Made by a program: the position numbers and the translations under genes
Shown: positions 57,917 to 64,000 of the stretch, piece after piece
Numbering within the stretch: position 1 is the stretch's first letter
Layout of the letters: every line of letters starts with the position of its first letter
The notes under the pieces: generated by a model
What the model saw: only the letters and a program-made list of their open reading frames with translations
The model's database searches: none
What the model was told of the DNA's origin: nothing
Assembly (NCBI GenBank): GCA_964646575.1
Contig: CAZYFT010000003.1
Coordinates: 1-64,000 of the forward strand
DNA: 64,000 bases
Origin: GCA-016700035 sp964646575
Lineage (GTDB): Bacteria; Patescibacteriota; Saccharimonadia; CAILAD01; GCA-016700035
Reading direction: 5' to 3'

Positions 57917-58192
57917 ATGTCGTCCGCACACTTCGGATTCAGTCTAGGCGAAGGGAACGAATCGGAGTTCGTGCCCGTCCATGGACACCACATGACGCTC
58001 GAAAAGCGGGAAGCTTCTACTGGCACATCTGTGACTACGCACCACATTGTGTGCAAGTGCGGTGACGAAGCACAACTCCTGCAAGATCCACGAATCGACG
58101 ACCACGCAGAATTCCGAGAGAAGCAACTCATCCACACTCTTGTGGTCGTGGCCTCCGCCATTCAGCCCAGCTGGACTCCAGGAGACCGATGA
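57917..58192 (+). CDS. Small CxCG...H metal-binding protein
   Basis: A 91-residue protein of unknown function. C46-K-C48-G followed by D/H-rich residues and H73 suggests a small zinc site. The first part is histidine-rich (VHGHHMTLEK). The codons are mostly C/G-ending. An AAGGAGA Shine-Dalgarno sits 5 nt before the ATG. It resembles the protein at 27150-27374 in the CxCG...A/D...H layout. It has its own promoter and terminator between rplS and the guanylate-kinase-like gene. Confidence 0.7.
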   Translation: MSSAHFGFSLGEGNESEFVPVHGHHMTLEKREASTGTSVTTHHIVCKCGDEAQLLQDPRIDDHAEFREKQLIHTLVVVASAIQPSWTPGDR

Positions 58193-58205
58193 GCAACCGA
58201 CCGCC

Positions 58206-58235
58206 CCGCCACCAAATCTTTGGTGGCGGTTTTTA
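58206..58235 (+). terminator. intrinsic terminator of the 57.9 kb gene
   Basis: A 9-bp stem CCGCCACCA/TGGTGGCGG (58206-58214 with 58221-58229) followed by six T. Confidence 0.9.
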
Positions 58236-58267
58236 AATAAAAAGACCCACCACAATTTGTGGTGGGT
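58236..58267 (-). terminator. intrinsic terminator of the guanylate-kinase-like gene
   Basis: A 10-bp stem ACCCACCACA/TGTGGTGGGT, followed on the minus strand by a T-rich run (CTTTTTATTT). Confidence 0.85.
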
Positions 58268-58273
58268 AACCCC

Positions 58274-58969
58274 CTACACAGCTCCCAGCATGCTCAGATT
58301 ACCACGCACAACGCCGATCAGCTCTTCGGCCGCAACATCGAGATCATCGTTGACGATGATGTGGGGGTTCGGCCATGTACCCAGAATCTCCGGGATCTCC
58401 CATTGGGCTCGCGCCAGCTTCTGCGCCATCACTTCCTCGGAGTCACCTCGCGTCTCGAGACGCATCTGCAGATTGCCAAGCATGTCAGCAACAACATTTG
58501 CCGAGCGAGCAACCGAAGCCCAGTACCTCCCGGGCTGCGCAAGACGGGCTCCTTCCACCACCTGGCTGCTCCACTTCTCAGTGAATGGCGGGACGATGCC
58601 AATCAACGTGACGCCCGGAAAATCCGAAATCAGCCGCGACTTAGCGTAGAGCTGCAACGCGCCGTTCACGTCGAGCTCACGAATCTCGAAGCCAGGACTA
58701 CCAAGCTCAACAAAGGAGCCATAGTGACCTCCTGTGCCATTCACCGAGTGCTCCACAATGCTTCCGGCGGCACGATAGAGCATGAAGTCTTCAAGCGACA
58801 AGTAGACGTACTTGGAGTTACCCTCATCGTCAAAGTCGTCGTCGCGAGGCTGTCGTGTCGTCGCCTTGCGACCCACGGTCAGTTGCGGGAACTCCAGAAG
58901 AATCCGCGCCAACAAGGTATCCTTGCCAACGCCCTCCGGCCCAGAAATACAGAAGATATGCGAAGCCAT
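58274..58969 (-). CDS. gmk: Guanylate-kinase-like protein
   Basis: A 231-residue P-loop kinase. GPEGVGKDT is the Walker A (about residues 10-18). TTRQPR, G-x-x-Y-G, E-L-D-V-N-G-A-L-Q, R-L-E-T-R-G-D-S-E-E and VNDDLD are the guanylate-kinase landmarks in the right order. GMP to GDP phosphorylation is the expected reaction. Compared with a usual GMK of about 205 residues, roughly 35 extra residues lie between PPF and RLETRG, in the lid region. The codons are mostly C/G-ending. It has its own promoter just after dnaE. Confidence 0.75.
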   Translation of the reverse strand: MASHIFCISGPEGVGKDTLLARILLEFPQLTVGRKATTRQPRDDDFDDEGNSKYVYLSLEDFMLYRAAGSIVEHSVNGTGGHYGSFVELGSPGFEIRELDVNGALQLYAKSRLISDFPGVTLIGIVPPFTEKWSSQVVEGARLAQPGRYWASVARSANVVADMLGNLQMRLETRGDSEEVMAQKLARAQWEIPEILGTWPNPHIIVNDDLDVAAEELIGVVRGNLSMLGAV

Positions 58970-59007
58970 GTGCCTTCCCTTCTAACTAGGTGCAAATATG
59001 TGTATGG

Positions 59008-59036
59008 ATTTTACGGAGTTAGTGCGCGTAAAGCAA
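59008..59036 (-). promoter_or_regulatory. promoter of the guanylate-kinase-like gene
   Basis: Minus strand: -35 TTGCTT (59031-59036), 17-nt spacer, -10 TAAAAT (59008-59013), right after the dnaE stop codon. Confidence 0.6.
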
Positions 59037-59037
59037 C

Positions 59038-62000
59038 TTATTCTACAGCGATAGCATCTTCCGACAAGATATCGGAGAGAGTTTTTTTGAGTTTTTCAGA
59101 CACCGCAACCTTAAATGGAAGGCGAATTTTTTGACCAGTTGAAGAAAGCATAAGTATCGCTTCAGTCTCGCCGGGAACGGACTGCAGAGTAGATTTAAGA
59201 CGCAAGAGGGCCGTCTGATCTTTTAAGTCTCTCATCGTAATTGTTACGCGTTCGGCAGATTGCGTAGCGGCTGGATCAACATCTGGAACGGTTTTTTCAC
59301 CGGTTGCGATGTAGTGCTTTAAGANNNNNNNNNNNNNNNNNNNNNNNNNNNNNNNNNNNNNNNNNNNNNNNNNNNNNNNNNNNNNNNNNNNNNNNNNNNN
59401 NNNNNNNNNNNNNNNNNNNNNNNNGCTGGATCAACATCTGGAACGGTTTTTTCACCGGTTGCGATGTAGTGCTTTAAGACACTCGCATCCAAAAGCTTAG
59501 CCTTATCAGCCATAACTTTTACATCTTCAGTAGTTTTTCCGTCACGGTCTTTGGCATTTACCTTACCTTGAATAATGACGAGCGTATCTTCCACCCATAG
59601 CTCGGGCGTAGCCTCGTAAGCTCGAGGAAAGACAATCACTTCTGTATCGCCGGCGATTGTTTCCAGCCCCACAAAAGCCATGGCATCACCCTTTTTGGTA
59701 ACAATTTTTCGTACGGTAGTAATAACGCCGCCAACAACCACCTTCTCGCCATCCATCTCGGGTTTTAGCCCAGACGCCGGCGTAGTCTTCTCGGATAGCC
59801 AAGCATCAACTTCGCGCAACGGATGACTAGAAATATAGAGTCCCAATAATTCCTTCTCCCACAGCAGAAATTCTCGCTCACCAATAATTTCACTCGGAGC
59901 ATCAAGCGGCAGAGACGGCACCTCTTCCGTTACGCCAAGACTCCCAAAAATATCAATTTGTCCGGAGAGTGCATTCTTCTGCACCTTCGACATATAAATG
60001 ACAATTTTATCGAGGTTTGAATAGAGCGTTGCGCGATCGCCAATCGAATCGAAGGCTCCAACTTTCATAAGTGCTTCAATGGCTTTTTTATTTATTTCGC
60101 GAGCATCAACGCGGCGCACGAAATCTTCTATCGAGTTAAATGGACCACCTTCATCTCGGGCCGCCAAGATGGCATTCACCGGTCCAATGCCGACATTTTT
60201 AATCGCCGCGAGGCCAAAACGGATCACGTCTTCACCGTTCTCGCCGCCGCCCTTCACCACTGCAAACTCCGAGAAGCTCTCATTAATATCCGGCGGCAAT
60301 ACGGGAAGCCCCATCTTACGACACTCAGCAACTTCGATAGCCACGCGATCAAGATTGCCATGATCTGAGGTAAGAAGCGCCGCCATAAATGCCGCTGGAT
60401 AATGAGCCTTGAGGTAAGCTGTTTGCACAGCGATGAGCGCGTAACACGCGGCGTGACTCTTGTTAAAGCAGTAGGCCGCGAAGTCTTCAATACCCGCCCA
60501 AAGCTTTTCGACAAAATCACGATCCGCATTAGAGTACTTGATAGCCCCCTCAACAAAATCTTGTTTCATCTTGGCAATCACTTCAGGAATCTTCTTACCA
60601 ATACCCTTACGCAAAGTATCAGCCTGACCGCCAGTAAAGCCACACAAGTCTTTCGAAATCTGCATGACCTGCTCTTGATACACGATAATACCATAGGTTT
60701 CCTTGAGAGCAGCTTCCATTTTTTCATGGTCATAAACTACGCGCTCGGGGTGATGCTTACGGCCAATAAAGTCATCAATCCACTGCATTGGGCCCGGTCG
60801 ATACAAGGCAACCATCGCAATAATATCTTCAAAGCGGTCCGGCTTAAGCTCGCGAATGTAGCGCTTCATACCGGCAGATTCTAGCTGGAAGACACCCGTA
60901 GTATCGCCACGTGCAAGAAGCTCATATGTAGCTTTATCGTCAATCGGAATCTCGGTTACGTCAATCGCCTTACCATACACACGCTTAATAATACGTAGGG
61001 CATTTTTAATAATCGTGAGGTTGGAGAGACCTAGAAAGTCGAATTTTAAGAGGCCCAAATCCTCCATAGTGGTACCAATGTACTGGGTCGAAACCCCACC
61101 CTTTGAGGCTCGCGTGAGCGGTACGTATTCCACCAGCGGCTCTGGTGCAATCACCACACCGGCCGCATGAGTACCGGCGTTACGAATGGTACCTTCAAGT
61201 TGCATGGCGATATCAATCAGACGCTTGGTGCGCGGATTACCTTCGTATTCTTTTTTGAGATCCGGATCATCAACGATCGACTTTTTTAACGGGATGTGGC
61301 GTCCCTGAATTGGTGCAGGAATAAGTTTAGCAACCGTATCTACCTCAGCGTATGACATTGCGAGCACCCGACCAGTGTCGCGCACGGCGTTTCGGGCCGC
61401 CATCACACCAAACGTAATAATCTGGGCCACTTTTTCCTGACCATATTTTTCTGTCGCATACGCAATCACTTCTTCGCGACGGTCGTCAGCGAAGTCCATA
61501 TCAATATCAGGCATTGAAATTCTGTCTGGGTTCAAAAACCGCTCAAAGAGCAAGTCGTACTTAATCGGATCCAGATCAGTAATGTTAGTTACATACGCCA
61601 CGATTGAGCCAGCTGCAGAACCACGCCCAGGCCCACAGACAATTCCGTTATTTTTCGACCAGTTTAAAAGATCGGCCACAATCAAAAAGTAGCCATCGTA
61701 GCCCATGCGCGCAATCACTTCGAGCTCGTACTCAATGCGTTCCACAACTTTTTTTGGTAGCTTTTCTTTGGCATTTTTTTCGCCGTAATGCGAGAGATCT
61801 TCCTTCGGAATATCCCCATAGCGCCACATCGCCCCCTGGTAAACTAGCTCGCGCAAATACTCACGCTCGGTTCGACCCTCTGGAACTTCAAATTTAGGAA
61901 TGAGTATTTTCCCGAGTTCAATTTCTAAATTACAGCGCTCGGCAATTTTTACCGTATTTTCAAGAGCTTCAAGATCGTCTGGAAATCGCTCGGCAATCGA

Positions 62001-62801
62001 GGCGCCAGAATGAATTGAGAGATCTTGATCGAGCTTGAAGCGGTTGGGGTCTTCAATAGTCGAGCCAGTTTGTACGCATAGCAAAATATCATGCGCATAA
62101 TGCTGCTCCTCTTTAGAATAGTGAGCATCACCGGTAATCACCAAGCTCAAACCAAGTTCCTTGGAGAGCTTGCGTAAGCCTGCATTTACTTTGTCTTGGG
62201 GCTCCCAGCCAATGTGCGGTTGCATCTCTAAGTAATAATTATCTTTGCCGAAAGTTTTTGAGTACCACTCGGCCGTACTCTTTGCTTCTTCGTAATTGTC
62301 CGCCAAGAGGTGTGTGCCAACTTCGCCACCAATACAGCCAGTTAAAGCAATGATACCCTCATGATATTTTTCAATCAGATCACGATCGATACGCGGTTTG
62401 TAATAAAACCCCTCTAAGTTAGCTATCGTTGAAAGTTTAACCAGGTTTTTATAGCCAATCTCGTTCGTAGCCAATAGCGTTAAGTGATACGGTGTACGAT
62501 CTTCCCGCGTTGATTTATCGGTATGCTTGCGCGGTGAAACATATGCTTCCATACCAATAATTGGCTTGATATCGCGCTTTTTGCATTCCTTATAAAAATC
62601 GATTGCGCCGGAAAGTGTACCGTGATCAGTAATTGCTACTGCCGTCTGACCAAGCTCTTGTACCCAATCGAGCATGTCCGGAACTTTCTGTAAGCCATCT
62701 AAAAGTGAGTAATGCGTGTGGTTATGCAAATGCACAAACGGAACATGCTTGCCCGCCACTGCTGTTGCCTGCCCCTGTTTCTCACCCGCTGTGCTTGCCA
62801 T
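59038..62801 (-). CDS. dnaE: DNA polymerase III alpha subunit, split by a false assembly gap
   Basis: The replicative polymerase. An N-terminal PHP domain (HNHTHYSLLDGLQ, then AITDHGTLSG), the polymerase core with PDIDMDFADDRRE (two catalytic Asp) and GRGSAAGSIVAY, helix-hairpin-helix elements and a C-terminal OB domain (VVVGGVITTVRKI) are all present. The 100 N at 59325-59424 lie between two identical 55-bp ends. Removing one copy and the N gives exactly 3609 nt, or 1202 residues plus stop, all in frame; keeping them breaks the frame. The ending then runs through VTITMRDLKDQ to SEDAIAVE. The -10 TATAAT lies 10 nt before the ATG, overlapping an AGGAGG site. Confidence 0.96.
59270..59324 (+). 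repeat. 55-bp duplicate at left edge of gap in dnaE
   Basis: Identical to 59425-59479. Both copies are the same stretch of dnaE written twice by the assembler. Confidence 0.95.
59325..59424. other. false assembly gap (100 N) in dnaE
   Basis: Exactly 100 N between identical 55-base ends; no sequence is missing, as shown by the dnaE frame. Confidence 0.95.
59425..59479 (+). repeat. 55-bp duplicate at right edge of gap in dnaE
   Basis: Second copy of 59270-59324. Confidence 0.95.
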
Positions 62802-62842
62802 ATTGCCTCCTATTATAGGCCATGTTGCGAGCTAGGTTAAGC

Positions 62843-62871
62843 TTGTAAAATACCCTAAAAAGTTGTAATAT
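62843..62871 (+). promoter_or_regulatory. promoter of the 62.9 kb gene
   Basis: Plus strand: -35 TTGTAA (62843-62848), 17-nt spacer, -10 TAATAT (62866-62871). It is divergent from dnaE. Confidence 0.65.
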
Positions 62872-62904
62872 TGCATTCTTGTACCTCTCACACTGGAGTT
62901 AGTA

Positions 62905-63531
62905 ATGCCCACCGATACAACCCTCACCGCTTCCGCAGCAGAGACCGCCTACCACACACTCGAGGGCTGGCTCAAGCGACGTGGACTCGACGACTGGGTG
63001 GATGACCTCTCGGTAGTCTTCCTGGATGCGAACGGCATCCAGCTCTACTGCCGGCGCAACCCTGTCGGGTCTCGTCACGGCATCGCCGACGCCGATGAAC
63101 AGGCTCGAGCTGCCGTGCACGCGCCATGTGCATATGGCGCAAGCCTCAAAGACAGCCGAGAGCACTTCATCGGCTCGGTTGGCATCAACACCCGTCGCGA
63201 CCCCGGTGAGGCACTCGTGATGTGCGCGCATCTGGCCATCTTCGCACTCGACCCCGGGCTTCAAGACGATGCCTTGCGACTCGTCATGGAAGAGTTCTTC
63301 ATCGCTGTAAGGATCAATCCGCCGGTCATTCCAGACCCACGCATGATGGCCTTGGGCATCTCTTCTCAAGCTGGCCTCGCCTCGGTCATGCGAGGGGCAG
63401 CTCTTCAGGACACACTTCCGGGAGGCATGTACGGCGTCCCGCCGCTGGGAGAATCAACCCTCCCCCAGCCAGCGCCGGGCACAGACCTCATCACGGGTGT
63501 ACCCGGCTTCGGTGGTGGCCTACACGGCTAA
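62905..63531 (+). CDS. Uncharacterised 208-residue protein
   Basis: I do not recognise this protein. It is soluble, with no signal peptide or membrane segment. The N-terminal 70 residues look alpha/beta (TLEGWLKRRGLDDWVDDL, then a beta pair). The middle has a helix with acidic and hydrophobic residues (LRLVMEEFFIAV). The last 50 residues are rich in G and P and probably disordered (GVPGFGGGLHG at the end). The codons are strongly C/G-ending. A GGAG Shine-Dalgarno and own promoter and terminator support expression. An antisense frame of 156 codons is a shadow. Confidence 0.72.
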   Translation: MPTDTTLTASAAETAYHTLEGWLKRRGLDDWVDDLSVVFLDANGIQLYCRRNPVGSRHGIADADEQARAAVHAPCAYGASLKDSREHFIGSVGINTRRDPGEALVMCAHLAIFALDPGLQDDALRLVMEEFFIAVRINPPVIPDPRMMALGISSQAGLASVMRGAALQDTLPGGMYGVPPLGESTLPQPAPGTDLITGVPGFGGGLHG

Positions 63532-63537
63532 CGACAC

Positions 63538-63570
63538 ATGGCAGATATCCAATGGTATCTGCCATTTTTT
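63538..63570 (+). terminator. intrinsic terminator of the 62.9 kb gene
   Basis: A 10-bp stem ATGGCAGATA/TATCTGCCAT (63538-63547 with 63556-63565) followed by a T-run. Confidence 0.9.
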
Positions 63571-63620
63571 GTACACTCATGCTAAAGTATGGACTAATGC
63601 ACCTTACTCATGGAGAAGTC

Positions 63621-63893
63621 ATGTCGGATGAGTCTCAGTATATTTCACGACGACTCAGCAATCAGCTCAATTGCTCACTTGTGATAGCTAGCACGTTTTT
63701 TCTACTTCTACTGATCGCAGATCAAGCAGCGCTCGGAATGACTATCTCCCTGTCAATCATTGCTGCCGTTTTGTACAAACTTTCTGAACATTACGCCAGA
63801 GTCAAACGACCAATACCGCAGACAATTCACTTTCTTATGTGTCTGGCTGCAATCATGAGTGCCGGCTACTTCCTCTGTCTGGGGACCCCATGA
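63621..63893 (+). CDS. Small three-TM membrane protein
   Basis: A 90-residue protein beginning MSDESQYISRRLSNQLN with a GGAGAAG Shine-Dalgarno. Three hydrophobic segments follow at about residues 19-38, 40-57 and 70-88, with charged residues (SEHYARVKRP) between the last two. I do not recognise the family. The frame is open far upstream through the 62.9 kb gene, but the Shine-Dalgarno and membrane layout favour this ATG. No clear promoter is visible. A hairpin terminator follows. Confidence 0.6.
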   Translation: MSDESQYISRRLSNQLNCSLVIASTFFLLLLIADQAALGMTISLSIIAAVLYKLSEHYARVKRPIPQTIHFLMCLAAIMSAGYFLCLGTP

Positions 63894-63900
63894 TACTTGA

Positions 63901-63927
63901 CCGTCTCTTAAGGAGACGGTTTTATTT
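63901..63927. terminator. terminator between convergent genes
   Basis: Stem CCGTCTC/GAGACGG with loop TTAAG, followed on the plus strand by TTTTATTT. It ends the three-TM gene; the stop codon of the minus-strand gene lies in its T-run. Confidence 0.75.
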
Positions 63928-64000
63928 CTGTTGCGGAGCAGCTGTCTGGGTCGTTGCGCTCTGCTGAACCTCGCGCACAAAATCACCAATGTAAGGTATG
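63922..64000 (-). CDS. C-terminal end of an unidentified protein, cut by window edge
   Basis: The last 26 codons on the minus strand end IPYIGDFVREVQQS, then a T/Q/A-rich tail ...TAAPQQK and a TAA stop. Codon use is normal. Too little is visible to name the product. Confidence 0.5.
   Translation of the reverse strand, partial: IPYIGDFVREVQQSATTQTAAPQQK

Noticed and set aside
59038..59235. Small separate gene of about 65 residues after dnaE
   Set aside because: It becomes the in-frame C-terminus of dnaE once the false gap is collapsed.
62899..63369. Antisense open frame of 156 codons over the 62.9 kb gene
   Set aside because: Same reason: shadow of a GC3-rich gene that has its own expression signals.
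63222..63620. Upstream extension of the three-TM protein frame
   Set aside because: It overlaps the 62.9 kb gene and its terminator and gives low-complexity arginine-rich sequence; a good Shine-Dalgarno precedes the ATG at 63621.
1..64000. CRISPR arrays, insertion sequences, transposases, prophage structural genes
   Set aside because: No regularly spaced repeats, no transposase or capsid-like reading frames were seen.
1..64000. Alternative genetic code (UGA as Gly)
   Set aside because: All core genes are full length with UGA used as a stop (e.g. the holB-like gene) and no in-frame TGA needed.

Overview
The window is a 64 kb piece of a small bacterial genome that reads as Candidate Phyla Radiation (Patescibacteria), most probably Saccharibacteria (TM7). 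This placement is an inference. The support is: the ribosomal cluster lacks rpmD (L30) between rpsE and rplO, which is typical of CPR; adk and map are missing from the usual secY-adk-map-infA segment; TGA is used as a stop and no gene needs a recoded TGA, which argues against the UGA=Gly lineages SR1 and Gracilibacteria; and the gene set is compact, with many 1-20 bp overlaps. Three 100-N runs show it is a metagenomic or short-read scaffold. Two of them are false gaps, because an identical 55-base sequence sits on both sides.

Layout. Positions 1-3.3 kb hold a cut-off tRNA-Thr, a TPR membrane protein, a DNA polymerase III delta'-like protein, an RluD-type pseudouridine synthase and a TrkA-N membrane protein. 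Positions 3.3-17.4 kb are a continuous minus-strand ribosomal superoperon running from rplC to rpsI, with secY, infA, rpmJ and rpoA. Its main promoter lies before rplC and an internal promoter lies before infA. Positions 17.5-27.4 kb hold tuf-rpsJ and fusA, separated by small accessory genes, then an ABC-F ATPase, a Zn-finger mini-protein, and a divergent pair: a winged-helix/NUDIX gene facing a three-gene operon (MazG-like, class II aaRS-like, CxCG mini-protein). Positions 27.4-35.9 kb hold rpoB-rpoC-rpsL-rpsG with a long structured leader. Positions 35.9-44.6 kb hold an MFS transporter, tig-clpP under a CIRCE operator, tRNA-Leu, rsmD, a Zn-phospholipase-like protein, recG and tyrS. Positions 44.7-57.8 kb hold a class A PBP, a PIN-TRAM protein, radA, nusA-clpC behind a second CIRCE, yraN-rnhB, pyrD, pyrC and rplS. 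Positions 57.8-64 kb hold a CxCG mini-protein, a guanylate-kinase-like gene, dnaE, two small plus-strand genes and the end of one more gene.

How it works together. The core is the machinery of transcription and translation, plus protein quality control (trigger factor, ClpP, ClpC) that appears to share HrcA/CIRCE control. Between the core operons sit short accessory units, usually one gene each, with a near-consensus sigma70 promoter, a Shine-Dalgarno site and an intrinsic terminator. Many use mostly C/G-ending codons and encode unrecognised small proteins.

The most promising undescribed unit is 26.15-27.4 kb, where an apparent NTP-pyrophosphatase, a stand-alone aaRS/AsnA-like core and a small metal-binding protein are translationally coupled. 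They face a NUDIX regulator across a perfect inverted repeat. A second window-wide pattern is that several housekeeping genes have the -10 box 6 nt before the start codon, predicting leaderless mRNAs.
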